The notes under the pieces are model-generated. The model saw only the letters and a list, made by a program, of their open reading frames with translations, made no database searches and was not told where the DNA came from. A stretch of 64,000 bases of DNA from Bacteroidota bacterium (lineage in GTDB: Bacteria; Bacteroidota; Bacteroidia; AKYH767-A; OLB10): the NCBI GenBank assembly GCA_019136655.1, contig JAGVTU010000017.1, positions 248,001-312,000 on the forward strand, written 5' to 3'. Numbering within the stretch: position 1 is the stretch's first letter; each line of letters opens with the position of its first letter. This document shows positions 36,928 to 45,048 of this stretch, piece by piece. Made by a program: the position numbers and the translations under genes.

Positions 36928-37952
36928 TGCCTCAGTCGCAGAAGAGCAATGTTTCCTTAAAACCATACAATACATTTGGAATTGATGTAAAGACATCGAA
37001 GTTTGCAGAAGCAGACAGCGTTGAATCATTACGCAACATTCTTTTGCAGACAGATATTTCAAAAACACCATTGCTGGTGCTTGGCGGTGGAAGCAACATT
37101 CTGCTTATGGCTGATTTTCCTGGTTTGGTTATTTTAAATCAGATTAAAGGAATTGAAATTGTCAGTGAGAATGACAAAACGATGATTGTAAAAGCAGGTG
37201 GAGGCGAACGATGGCATCAGTTTGTATTGTGGGCTGTTGAACATAATCTTGGCGGTATTGAGAATCTGTCGTTGATTCCCGGCAGTGTTGGTGCTGCTCC
37301 CATTCAGAACATTGGAGCCTATGGTGTAGAACTGAAAGACTCTTTTCACAGTCTTGAAGCGTTAAATATCAGCACAGGAGCTTTGCAAACTTTCACAAGG
37401 GAGGAATGTAAATTCGGTTATCGCAACAGTGTTTTTAAGAATGAACATAAAGGGAAATATATCATCACTTCCGTCATGTTCGAGCTGAAGAAAAATCCTG
37501 TTTTCAATACTTCGTATGGAGCCATTCAGTCTGAACTTCAAAAAAGCGGGATTAAGGAGTTAAGTGTAAAAGCCATCAGCGATGCAGTGATTGCCATTCG
37601 CAGAAGTAAACTCCCCGACCCTGCTGAAATTGGCAATGCAGGAAGTTTCTTTAAAAATCCTGAAATAGAAAAATCACAGTTTGATGTCATCAAGGAAAAG
37701 CATCCCGACATTGTGCATTATCCCGGTGCTGACGGAAAAATTAAAGTAGCTGCCGGATGGATGATTGAACAGTGCGGGTGGAAAGGTTTCAGAGATGGTG
37801 ATGCAGGATGCCATGCAAAACAGGCATTGGTACTGGTGAATTATGGTAAGGCTTCAGGAGAACAATTGTATAAGCTTGCACTTAAAATCAGGCAGTCGGT
37901 GCAGGATAAGTTCGGAGTAACTATTGAGCCCGAAGTAAACCTGATTGGCTGA
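36927..37952 (+). CDS. murB: UDP-N-acetylenolpyruvoylglucosamine reductase
   Basis: The 341-residue FAD enzyme reduces UDP-GlcNAc-enolpyruvate to UDP-MurNAc in peptidoglycan synthesis. PLLVLGGGSNILL and SLIPGSVGAAPIQNIGAYG bind FAD, ECKFGYRNSVFK holds the conserved Tyr-Arg, and NAGSFFKNPEI holds the catalytic Ser; the final Glu is in TIEPEVNLIG. Its ATG shares one base with the stop of the T9SS cargo gene (TAATG), so the cell-wall gene is translationally coupled to an adhesin-like gene, which is odd. Confidence 0.97.
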   Translation: MPQSQKSNVSLKPYNTFGIDVKTSKFAEADSVESLRNILLQTDISKTPLLVLGGGSNILLMADFPGLVILNQIKGIEIVSENDKTMIVKAGGGERWHQFVLWAVEHNLGGIENLSLIPGSVGAAPIQNIGAYGVELKDSFHSLEALNISTGALQTFTREECKFGYRNSVFKNEHKGKYIITSVMFELKKNPVFNTSYGAIQSELQKSGIKELSVKAISDAVIAIRRSKLPDPAEIGNAGSFFKNPEIEKSQFDVIKEKHPDIVHYPGADGKIKVAAGWMIEQCGWKGFRDGDAGCHAKQALVLVNYGKASGEQLYKLALKIRQSVQDKFGVTIEPEVNLIG

Positions 37953-37979
37953 AATTATTTATGAGAGATACCAAGCTTG

Positions 37980-38008
37980 TTTGCCGATAAAAAATAAAAG
38001 TATATTTG
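37980..38008 (+). promoter_or_regulatory. gcvH promoter
   Basis: TTTG (37980-37983), a 17-nt spacer and TATATTTG (38001-38008), with the ATG 19 nt downstream. Confidence 0.6.
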
Positions 38009-38027
38009 TCCAATAAAATTTAAACGT

Positions 38028-38408
38028 ATGAATTTTCCTGATAATCTGAAGTACACAAAGGAGCATGAATGGATTCGCGTGGAGGGTGATACCGGTATTG
38101 TAGGTGTTACCGATTTTGCACAGGGCGAATTGGGCGATATCGTATATGTTGACATCAACACTGTTGGTGAATCCGTTGCCAAAGATGCCGTTTATGGAAC
38201 TGTTGAAGCTGTGAAAACAGTTTCTGATTTGTTTATGCCTGTAGATGGTGAAGTACTTGAAGTTAACAGTGCGTTGCAAGACAAACCCGATGCAGTAAAC
38301 ACTGACCCTTATGGTGAAGGATGGATGGTAAAAATCAAAATCACCAATAAAAGCCAGCTTGATGAATTGATGTCGGCTGATGCATACAAGCAGATGATTG
38401 GTGCATAA
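38028..38408 (+). CDS. gcvH: Glycine cleavage system H protein
   Basis: The 126-residue lipoyl carrier has [25 protein letters not shown] at its start and the lipoylated Lys in [15 protein letters not shown]. It shuttles the aminomethyl group between the P, T and L proteins. Length is standard. No other gcv gene is in the window. The VanZ-like gene starts 5 nt after it. Confidence 0.98.
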   Translation: MNFPDNLKYTKEHEWIRVEGDTGIVGVTDFAQGELGDIVYVDINTVGESVAKDAVYGTVEAVKTVSDLFMPVDGEVLEVNSALQDKPDAVNTDPYGEGWMVKIKITNKSQLDELMSADAYKQMIGA

Positions 38409-38413
38409 GCATC

Positions 38414-38821
38414 ATGTCGCGTGCATGGACCCGTTCCCTGATTTGGGCATTATTCATTTTTATTTTGTGTGCCATCCCGGGCAAGAGTCTTCCTCATTAC
38501 ACCTGGGCTGATTTGTTATCGGTAGATAAGCTGATTCATTTTAGTTTATTTTTTATTCTGGCAATTCTCATCAAGCGCGCCTGGGCATTGTCTGTCACTA
38601 AACCAACTATTGCCTTGCAGAATTTTATTGTTATTGCAGGAGGAATAACTTATGGCGGATTGCTTGAACTGATGCAAAATTATTGCTACACCGACCGCAG
38701 TGGCAGCTGGTTCGATTTTCTTGCCAACTCTATTGGAGCAATGGCAGGAGCATTACTTTTTCTGAAACTGTTTTCTGCTGATGGAAAATGGTTGTCGTTT
38801 AAACGGACAAAAAAATCCTGA
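38414..38821 (+). CDS. VanZ-like family membrane protein
   Basis: This 135-residue protein has four membrane segments: about 7-22, 40-56, 68-86 and 100-116. The VanZ-type features are DKLIHFSLFFILAIL, with the conserved Asp-Lys-x-x-H, and the later GGLLELMQNYCYTDRSGSWFDFLANSIGA. VanZ-like proteins have a poorly defined role; the name comes from a teicoplanin resistance gene, but resistance cannot be inferred here. It is the last plus-strand gene before the minus-strand methyltransferase. Confidence 0.85.
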   Translation: MSRAWTRSLIWALFIFILCAIPGKSLPHYTWADLLSVDKLIHFSLFFILAILIKRAWALSVTKPTIALQNFIVIAGGITYGGLLELMQNYCYTDRSGSWFDFLANSIGAMAGALLFLKLFSADGKWLSFKRTKKS

Positions 38822-38836
38822 CTAAAAAAAATCTGA

Positions 38837-38882
38837 TTACTCAGTCAGAGCGAAAATCTGTAAATCAATATAAACTGAGTGA
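38837..38882. terminator. Possible terminator between convergent genes
   Basis: ACTCAGT (38839-38845) pairs with ACTGAGT (38874-38880), with a smaller CAGA/TCTG stem stacked inside. The VanZ-like and methyltransferase genes converge here. The loop is long, so support is modest. Confidence 0.3.
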
Positions 38883-38884
38883 AT

Positions 38885-39793
38885 TTACCTTTTCTCAATC
38901 ACTGCATGAATTTCACTCACCACAAGGTCATCCACAGAGGTAATTTTATTTTTGAAACAAAGTGGATGTTGAATAATCAGGTCGGCAAAATGTGGCAATC
39001 TGAATTCTTCATAAGAATGAACCACTGTTTTGTCACTGAATTGTTTCTTAAATAATTCTCTGAACTGCTTGATGTGCCAGCGGTTGAGCGTATCATCAAT
39101 GACCAGTTTCTCTGCGCTGTTTTCAGCAATCCATTTATTGAGAAACATTTTGTCGAACAAAAACTGGCAGTATGGAACGCCTATGATGTTGTAGGCATGT
39201 GCACCAAATGGCGAATGATACAACGGAGCAAAACGAACAGACATCAGTCCGCCCTTGCGCAATACTCGCAGCGACTCCTGAAAAACTTTATCCGGTGACG
39301 GAAAATGCTCGTAGCAGTTATATGAAAATACAAAGTCGAAAGATTCATCTTCGAAAGTCAGGTTGGCAGCATCCATTTTCAGTAGTGCCACACCAGCTGC
39401 TTTGGCACGGGGGTCAAAATCATCTTCTCTGTATTCAATAGCCGTAGCTTTAAATCCATTTTGTTGCAGAGCTGCACATACCATCCCCTCTCCCGAACCT
39501 AACTCAAGTACATCACTGAATCCGTTTTTGCCATAACGGTTCATCACTTCCATCATTTCATTGGCGCGCTCATCTCCTCTATTCTTTACACTGTCATTAT
39601 CATAACTCATGCGTTCACCCACCGGGTAGGCTGCCATCAGGGTTTCGAAAGTTTTTTCATCCAAAACCTCAGACACTCCCTTGACCTGAGACAACACACG
39701 TGCTGCCTTAAAAAATTTCTGTTCGTGATACAAAGCCGACACTTTTTGCCGTGCTGTAGATGGCAAAAGTTTTCTGGCTAAATCTTTTATCAT
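38885..39793 (-). CDS. Class I SAM-dependent methyltransferase (UbiE/Methyltransf_11-like)
   Basis: The 302-residue protein has a Methyltransf_11 core at about 85-200: VLELGSGEGMVCAALQ is motif I, TAIEYREDDFDPRAKAAG covers the acidic end of strand 2, MDAANLTFEDESFDFVFSYN covers motifs II-III, and HFPSPDKVFQESLRVLRKGGLM is the post-motif. The substrate is unknown. It is transcribed away from the polyene-like cluster, 168 bp apart. Methyltransferases occur in aryl-polyene clusters, but the divergent orientation makes membership speculative. Confidence 0.85.
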   Translation of the reverse strand: MIKDLARKLLPSTARQKVSALYHEQKFFKAARVLSQVKGVSEVLDEKTFETLMAAYPVGERMSYDNDSVKNRGDERANEMMEVMNRYGKNGFSDVLELGSGEGMVCAALQQNGFKATAIEYREDDFDPRAKAAGVALLKMDAANLTFEDESFDFVFSYNCYEHFPSPDKVFQESLRVLRKGGLMSVRFAPLYHSPFGAHAYNIIGVPYCQFLFDKMFLNKWIAENSAEKLVIDDTLNRWHIKQFRELFKKQFSDKTVVHSYEEFRLPHFADLIIQHPLCFKNKITSVDDLVVSEIHAVIEKR

Positions 39794-39815
39794 AACCTGT
39801 TTGAAAAATGCAGGC

Positions 39816-39823
39816 CAAATTTA
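39816..39823 (-). promoter_or_regulatory. -7 element of the methyltransferase gene
   Basis: The minus strand reads TAAATTTG, an exact TAnnTTTG match, 22 nt before the start codon. No -33 box is clear. Confidence 0.4.
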
Positions 39824-39905
39824 ACTGATGAAATAAATAAATGTTGCCTTGTTAATAACTATTCAAATATGATTCGAACAACCGTTGTCAGCAAGACGTA
39901 AAATA

Positions 39906-39935
39906 TTGACTTTTGCTAAGTAAGATTTATATTTG
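39906..39935 (+). promoter_or_regulatory. Promoter at the head of the polyene-like cluster
   Basis: TTG (39906-39908), a 19-nt spacer and TATATTTG (39928-39935), with the first ACP start 26 nt downstream. It is the only strong promoter seen before 13 closely packed genes. Confidence 0.65.
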
Positions 39936-39961
39936 CAACTGTAAAACCCCATTATCATAGA

Positions 39962-40213
39962 ATGAATAGAGAAGAAATAATTGCTATTACCAAGCGCTTT
40001 TTATCTGAAGAATTTGAAGTTGAGCAAGATAGCATTGAAGACAATAAAATACTGAAGGACACGCTCGAGTTGGATAGCCTTGACTATGTGGATTTGGTAG
40101 TAGTGATTGAGGAAAACTTTGGTTTTAAAACCACTGCCGAGGATTTTAAGACCATCTCCACTTTTGAAGACTTTTACAATTTTGTAGAGCGCAAACTCGG
40201 TGCTATGGCCTGA
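39962..40213 (+). CDS. Acyl carrier protein 1 of the polyene-like cluster
   Basis: The 83-residue four-helix ACP has the phosphopantetheine Ser39 in LELDSLDYVDLVV. It is not the usual housekeeping AcpP: the sequence around the site is ELDSLD rather than GADSLD, as often in secondary-metabolism ACPs. It opens the 13-gene run, 5 bp before the acyltransferase. It probably carries the growing polyene chain or its starter. Confidence 0.93.
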   Translation: MNREEIIAITKRFLSEEFEVEQDSIEDNKILKDTLELDSLDYVDLVVVIEENFGFKTTAEDFKTISTFEDFYNFVERKLGAMA

Positions 40214-40218
40214 TACCA

Positions 40219-41088
40219 ATGAGCCGGTGGGATGGCCGCAGTAAAGGGACGGCAACAGGTTACAGAATTTTTATTTATCTCATTGATAAGTTCGGAGTAA
40301 AAGCCGCTTATCGCCTGCTGTGGTTTGTTTCGTATTATTACTTTTTGTTTGCCGGAAATCCTAAAAAAAATATCATCCGATTTTATACCGAAGCTTTGGG
40401 CATGACTCCGGCTGAAGCAAAAAAACTTTGCAGAAAAAATTTTTATTATCTGGGCCAGACGCTGATTGACAGGAATGCTTTTTTATTAGGTAAAACTGAA
40501 AAATTTACCCACCATTTTGAAAACGAAGAATATCTTGTTGAACTGCAGCAGCAACATCATGGAGGAATTCTAATTAGTGCACATATCGGCAACTGGGAAA
40601 CAGCTGGAAATTTGCTTCATAAGCGTATATCCAAAAAAATTAATGTGCTGATGCTGGAAGCTGAAGAAGAAAAAATAAAAAAAGTGCTTGACGAAACTAC
40701 CGGTGGTGCGCGCTTTAACATCATTGCTATAAAAAATGATTTGTCGCATATTGTCAAAATAAACAATGCCTTGGAAGCAAATGAGCTTATAGCTATGCAT
40801 GCCGACCGTTACACAGATGGTGTAAAAACTATTTCTCTCGATTTTTTCGGGAAAAAAGCACAGTTTCCTCTGGGGCCTTTTCTTATTGCATCAAAGTTTA
40901 AAGCTCCTGTTACCTTTGTTTTCGCTCTCAAAGACGGTGATTTTCACTATGAACTGAGTGCCACCAAACCTTTGACAGGCAAACACAGTGCGGAGGAAAT
41001 TGCACGACTCTATGTTGACGAACTTGAAAAAAAAGTGAAAAAATATCCCGGACAGTGGTTTAATTATTACGATTTTTACAACGTATGA
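40219..41088 (+). CDS. LPLAT-family acyltransferase (LpxL/HtrB-like)
   Basis: The 289-residue protein has a membrane-associated N terminus (about 15-46) and the LpxL-type catalytic motif His122-x4-Glu127 in SAHIGNWETAG. MHADRYTDGVKT and FFGKKAQFPLGPF follow the family pattern. In lipid A synthesis such enzymes add secondary acyl chains; in aryl-polyene and xanthomonadin clusters a relative attaches the polyene acyl group to a lipid or sugar acceptor, the more likely role here. Its stop overlaps the next start (ATGA). Confidence 0.9.
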   Translation: MSRWDGRSKGTATGYRIFIYLIDKFGVKAAYRLLWFVSYYYFLFAGNPKKNIIRFYTEALGMTPAEAKKLCRKNFYYLGQTLIDRNAFLLGKTEKFTHHFENEEYLVELQQQHHGGILISAHIGNWETAGNLLHKRISKKINVLMLEAEEEKIKKVLDETTGGARFNIIAIKNDLSHIVKINNALEANELIAMHADRYTDGVKTISLDFFGKKAQFPLGPFLIASKFKAPVTFVFALKDGDFHYELSATKPLTGKHSAEEIARLYVDELEKKVKKYPGQWFNYYDFYNV

Positions 41089-41501
41089 TTTTAGAGCGAA
41101 ATGAAATTGAGAAAGTGATACCGCAGCGTGCCCCTTTTGTGATGATTGACACTTTGAAAGAAGCTGATGAAACAGGTTTCCGGAGTGAGTTTACTGCAAG
41201 AGCTGATAATATTTTTATGAAAGACAACAGACTTACCGAGCCTGCTTTGATAGAAAATATTGCTCAGACATGTGCTGCAGGTTTTGGATTTTTAGGAAGT
41301 CAGACCGAAGGGCAACCACGCATTGGATACATTGGTGCCATATCCCGCCTTACGGTGCACAACCTTCCTGCACTGGGAAGTACCATAACCACACACGTAA
41401 CAGTGTTGCATCAGATGGGCTCCATTTTTCTGGTGAAAGGAGAAAACGAGAGTGAAGGGAAAAAACTTATAAGTTGTGAAATGAAAATAGCACTTGCATG
41501 A
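41085..41501 (+). CDS. Hotdog 3-hydroxyacyl-ACP dehydratase-like protein (ApeP/COG4706-like)
   Basis: This 138-residue hotdog protein starts EIEKVIPQRAPFVMIDTLKEAD, a FabZ-like opening, but lacks the HFPxxPVxPG loop. In its place is NIFMKDNRLTEPALIENIAQTCAAG, which resembles the ApeP branch found in aryl-polyene clusters. A catalytic His is not obvious at the usual place, so activity may differ from FabZ. It overlaps both neighbours by 4 bp, indicating tight coupling. Confidence 0.82.
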   Translation: MILERNEIEKVIPQRAPFVMIDTLKEADETGFRSEFTARADNIFMKDNRLTEPALIENIAQTCAAGFGFLGSQTEGQPRIGYIGAISRLTVHNLPALGSTITTHVTVLHQMGSIFLVKGENESEGKKLISCEMKIALA

Positions 41502-41926
41502 AACATTTTTACCAGGCAGAGATACCAATAAAAATTCGCTTCAGCGATACAGATGCTATGGGAGTGGTGTGGCATGGCAATTACCTCCGTTTTTTTGAAG
41601 ATGCGCGCGAGGCTTTTGGAATAAAATACGGACTCACCTACCTTGATGTTTACAAGCGTGGTTTTTTTACTCCTATTGTAAAATCATCAGTAGAGCATAA
41701 AGCGCCTATCAACTATGGCGAAGAAGTTACTGCTATTGCCAAGTTTCATCCTACACCATCGGCCAAAATACTTTTTGATTTTGAAATACTGAATAAAACT
41801 ACCGGCAAACTCAGCGCCACCGGACATACCACACAGGTGTTTTTAGGAGTGGAATCGAGAGAAATGGAACTGATTAAACCTTCCTTCTATGTTGAATGGG
41901 AGAAAAAACTGGGAATAAAAATCTGA
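41498..41926 (+). CDS. Acyl-CoA/ACP thioesterase (YbgC/FadM, 4HBT family)
   Basis: The 142-residue hotdog thioesterase carries the 4-hydroxybenzoyl-CoA thioesterase signature IRFSDTDAMGVVWHGNYLR, with catalytic Asp17 and the HGNY loop, then FFEDAREAF. It would release or edit acyl or aryl thioesters. Thioesterases of this type are standard in aryl-polyene clusters. The next gene starts 3 bp downstream on GTG. Confidence 0.92.
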   Translation: MKHFYQAEIPIKIRFSDTDAMGVVWHGNYLRFFEDAREAFGIKYGLTYLDVYKRGFFTPIVKSSVEHKAPINYGEEVTAIAKFHPTPSAKILFDFEILNKTTGKLSATGHTTQVFLGVESREMELIKPSFYVEWEKKLGIKI

Positions 41927-41929
41927 GTT

Positions 41930-43009
41930 GTGAAAGTTTATTTGGGAGCCGAATCCATTATCAGTCCGTCAGGAAATGCTGAAGAGTGCTTTGAGAAAAT
42001 TGAAGAAGGCATTGCAGGCATAAAAAATTATTGTGACAGAGGTTTTAATAAAGAGAGTTTTTATTTATCGGCTTTTGAACATCGCAATTTTTCATTCGAA
42101 CAGTTGTTGAAGGATGCAATTCTTCAGTCACTAAAAAGTTTTGATGAGAAATTAATTACTTCCGACAAAACACTTCTCATCATCAGCTCTACCAAAGGTG
42201 ATTTAAGCAAAGGCTATGCTCAGGCACTCACAGCACCGGCATCAGCCATACAAAAAGATTTACGGCTGAAACATTTTCCTCTGATAATTTCAAATGCCTG
42301 CGCTTCGGGTGTGATGGCGATAAATTTAGCAGCTCATCTGCTTCAGACAAAAAAGTTTGAACATATTATTGTTGCCGGTATAGATTTAATTTCTGATTTC
42401 ATTCTTTATGGTTTTCAGTCGCTGTATGCATTAAGCAATGAAGCAAGCAAGCCATTTGACAAAGAACGAAAAGGAATAAATCTTGGCGAAGGTGCAGCTG
42501 CCGTTGTGGTAAGCACACAACCGTCTGCATTTAAGAGCGAATGTTATCGTTGGCTTGGAGGCTGCACTGCAGGCGATGCCAACCATATTTCAGGACCTTC
42601 ACGAACCGGTGAAGGATTATACCGAAGTGTCTTAGCCACATTAAAAGCTTCAGGCTTGACAACAGGTGATATTGACTTTATTTCTGCTCATGGCACTGCC
42701 ACTTTGTTCAATGACGAAATGGAAGCAATAGCCATGAACCGGCTAAGTATGCAACACATTCCGCTGAACAGTTTTAAAGGATTTTTTGGTCACACACTGG
42801 GTGCTGCCGGAATTATTGAAACAGCCATGTGCATTCAGTCAATGAGAAAAAATGTGCTTCTCAAAAGTGTTGGATATGATGAATGTGGTACCTCTGTGCC
42901 GCTGCATATCATTGAAGAAAGTAAACCTTGCAACATCAATACGGTTTTAAAAACTGCATCCGGTTTCGGAGGATGCAATGCTTCGTTAATCATTCAAAAA
43001 AACAGCTGA
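41930..43009 (+). CDS. Beta-ketoacyl-ACP synthase, catalytically complete
   Basis: The 359-residue KAS I/II-type condensing enzyme has an intact triad: Cys124 in SNACASGVMAIN, His254 in SAHGTATLFNDEMEA and His288 in KGFFGHTLGAAG. It is slightly short for FabF (about 410) because of trimmed loops in the N-terminal half. The GTG start follows the thioesterase stop by 3 bp. It resembles the single KS encoded beside the dehydratase in polyene clusters rather than housekeeping FabF. It may start chains or pair with the chain-length-factor-like gene downstream. Confidence 0.92.
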   Translation: MKVYLGAESIISPSGNAEECFEKIEEGIAGIKNYCDRGFNKESFYLSAFEHRNFSFEQLLKDAILQSLKSFDEKLITSDKTLLIISSTKGDLSKGYAQALTAPASAIQKDLRLKHFPLIISNACASGVMAINLAAHLLQTKKFEHIIVAGIDLISDFILYGFQSLYALSNEASKPFDKERKGINLGEGAAAVVVSTQPSAFKSECYRWLGGCTAGDANHISGPSRTGEGLYRSVLATLKASGLTTGDIDFISAHGTATLFNDEMEAIAMNRLSMQHIPLNSFKGFFGHTLGAAGIIETAMCIQSMRKNVLLKSVGYDECGTSVPLHIIEESKPCNINTVLKTASGFGGCNASLIIQKNS

Positions 43010-43011
43010 AG

Positions 43012-43599
43012 ATGACTACATGGTGCCGCTGGAAAGGGGATAAAGTTTTATTAAATGGCGAACTGTTTTTTCAGTGCGACAAAAACAATTCGGAAGATAT
43101 GGCATTGCAACTCTACCGTTTTCTGAAAATTGATTATCCAAAATTTCACAAAATGGATTCACTGAGTAAAACAGGCTTTCTGTTGACTGAAATTATTAAA
43201 ACCATAGAAGATACAGGTCGTTTTGCTGATGATGAAATTGCAATGGTATTTGCCAATAATCACTCATGCAGTGAGACAGATATAAAATTTGAACATTCCT
43301 ATCTGGAAGATAAAACTCCGTCACCTGCACTTTTTGTTTATACGCTACCCAATATTGTAACAGGAGAAATATCCATACGCAACAAATGGTATGGCGAATC
43401 GGCAGTTTACATACTTCCTGCATTTGATGCCGGTTTTTTTGAAGATCAGAAATCATTATTACAGCCACATACCAGAGCATTGGTGGCAGGATGGCTGCAA
43501 CTCATCCCTGAAACCGATGCATTTATTTACTTTGCAGAAAAAACTGCTGGAGAGCCGTTCAGCACAGAAAAAATATTACAAGCATATCATTCATTATAA
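43012..43599 (+). CDS. Small ketosynthase-like protein (Ketoacyl-synt_2 type)
   Basis: I start it at the ATG 2 nt after the previous stop, giving 195 residues; an upstream TTG extension to 42928 would run deep into the previous gene. Only the N-terminal half of a thiolase fold is recognisable: MVFANNHSCSETDIKFE, then SPALFVYTLPNIVTGEISIRNKWYGES, which corresponds to the KS region around the active-site strand. No Cys sits at that site and the His/His C-terminal half is missing, so it is probably non-catalytic, perhaps a structural or gating partner. Similar short proteins occur in polyene/flexirubin-type clusters. Confidence 0.75.
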   Translation: MTTWCRWKGDKVLLNGELFFQCDKNNSEDMALQLYRFLKIDYPKFHKMDSLSKTGFLLTEIIKTIEDTGRFADDEIAMVFANNHSCSETDIKFEHSYLEDKTPSPALFVYTLPNIVTGEISIRNKWYGESAVYILPAFDAGFFEDQKSLLQPHTRALVAGWLQLIPETDAFIYFAEKTAGEPFSTEKILQAYHSL

Positions 43600-43601
43600 A
43601 G

Positions 43602-43859
43602 ATGGAAAACCTCAAGGAAGAACTGAAAAAACAAATTATTGAACAATTAAATCTGGAAGACAAAAAGCCGTCAGATATAGCTGACGATGCACCATTGTTT
43701 GGCGACAACGGACTTGGACTTGACTCTATTGATGCCCTTGAACTGATTGTTCTCTTAGACAAACATTACCACATCAAACTGTCAAATCCGGAGGAAGGGA
43801 AAAAAGTTTTTAACTCCATTAACTCCATGGCTGAATACATCAACCAGGCAAAAAAGTAA
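43602..43859 (+). CDS. Acyl carrier protein 2 of the polyene-like cluster
   Basis: The 85-residue ACP has Ser42 in GLGLDSIDALELIVLL as the phosphopantetheine site. The spacing from the helix-1 region and the LFGDNGLGLDSID block match ACPs of aryl-polyene clusters better than AcpP. It starts 2 bp after the small KS-like gene and 7 bp before the next KS. Two different ACPs in one run suggest separate carriers for starter and chain, or for two lines. Confidence 0.93.
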   Translation: MENLKEELKKQIIEQLNLEDKKPSDIADDAPLFGDNGLGLDSIDALELIVLLDKHYHIKLSNPEEGKKVFNSINSMAEYINQAKK

Positions 43860-43866
43860 ACTCACA

Positions 43867-45045
43867 ATGAGTGTGTATGTTACAGGCATGGGCATCATTT
43901 CAGCTGTTGGAAACAATGTGGCTGAAAATCTCTCTTCACTTAAGGAGAGAAGAAGTGGTATCCGTAAAACAAAGTTGGCCTGTCATCCGCATGAAATATT
44001 TGCAGCACCTGTAAATTTATCTGACGAAGACCTGAGAACTCGCTTTCAGGTTTCGAACACGCCTCATTCAAGAACCTCCCTGTTGGGCATTGCCGCAGTG
44101 GCCGAAGCCTGGGGCAGTAATAAACATCTGCCCAATGTGCGTACTGCATTTATCGGATCTACTTCTGTTGGCGGTATGGATAAAACAGAAAAATATTACC
44201 GACAGGCGCTTGAAGGAAATTCTGCTGACTTTTCACTTGTGCAAACACATGACAGTGGCAACACTTCTGAAAAAATTGCGCATCACTTCGGAATAAAAGG
44301 TTATATCAACACCTTGTCAACAGCGTGTTCATCTGCTGCCAATGCACTGATGCTCGCTGCACGCATGCTTGAACATGGCCATGCTGACCGAATTGTAGCA
44401 GGAGGCTCCGACCCTTTGACGGGATTTACCATCAGCGGATTTCAGTCGCTGATGATTTATGATGAGGATTGGTGCAAACCATTTGACGAAAACAGAAACG
44501 GACTGAACCTTGGCGAAGGCGCTGCCTACCTTGTTCTTGAAAACGAAAAAAGTATTTCTGCAACAGGAAACAAACCACTCTGTTTGCTGAAAGGATGGAG
44601 CAATGCAGCAGATGCCTATCACCAAACCGCATCGTCACCGGAAGGAAAAGGAGCAACACTTGCCATGAAAAATGCTATCGAAAAATCAGGAGTTGCACTG
44701 AGTGATATTTCCTACATCAATGCACATGGCACCGGAACAAAAAACAACGACCTGAGTGAGTCAACTGCACTGCAGAATATTTTTGGCAAAAACATTCCGC
44801 CCTTCAGCTCAACAAAAGCTTTTACCGGACATACTCTTGCTGCAGCAGGTGCCATCGAAGCAGTGTATTCGGTGTTGTCCATCGTACATCAGGTATTGCT
44901 GCCCGGATTAAATTACAAAACCGTTATGTCGGAAACAGGATTGACTCCTGTAACTGAATACAAATCCTGCCAGGTAAATGCAGTTCTTTCCAATTCTTTT
45001 GGTTTTGGAGGCAACAATACATCTTTAATTTTTAAAAAAATCTGA
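43867..45045 (+). CDS. Beta-ketoacyl-ACP synthase (FabF-like), catalytically complete
   Basis: The 392-residue condensing enzyme starts MSVYVTGMGIISAVGNNVAEN, like FabF. Its triad is Cys154 in LSTACSSAANAL, His287 in NAHGTGTKNNDLSE and His322 in KAFTGHTLAAAG. It is directly followed, 3 bp later, by a gene for a partner-like protein with Gln at the Cys position. This side-by-side layout is that of KS-alpha/KS-beta heterodimers in type II polyketide and aryl-polyene systems, so it is the most likely elongating KS. Confidence 0.94.
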   Translation: MSVYVTGMGIISAVGNNVAENLSSLKERRSGIRKTKLACHPHEIFAAPVNLSDEDLRTRFQVSNTPHSRTSLLGIAAVAEAWGSNKHLPNVRTAFIGSTSVGGMDKTEKYYRQALEGNSADFSLVQTHDSGNTSEKIAHHFGIKGYINTLSTACSSAANALMLAARMLEHGHADRIVAGGSDPLTGFTISGFQSLMIYDEDWCKPFDENRNGLNLGEGAAYLVLENEKSISATGNKPLCLLKGWSNAADAYHQTASSPEGKGATLAMKNAIEKSGVALSDISYINAHGTGTKNNDLSESTALQNIFGKNIPPFSSTKAFTGHTLAAAGAIEAVYSVLSIVHQVLLPGLNYKTVMSETGLTPVTEYKSCQVNAVLSNSFGFGGNNTSLIFKKI

Positions 45046-45048
45046 ACG

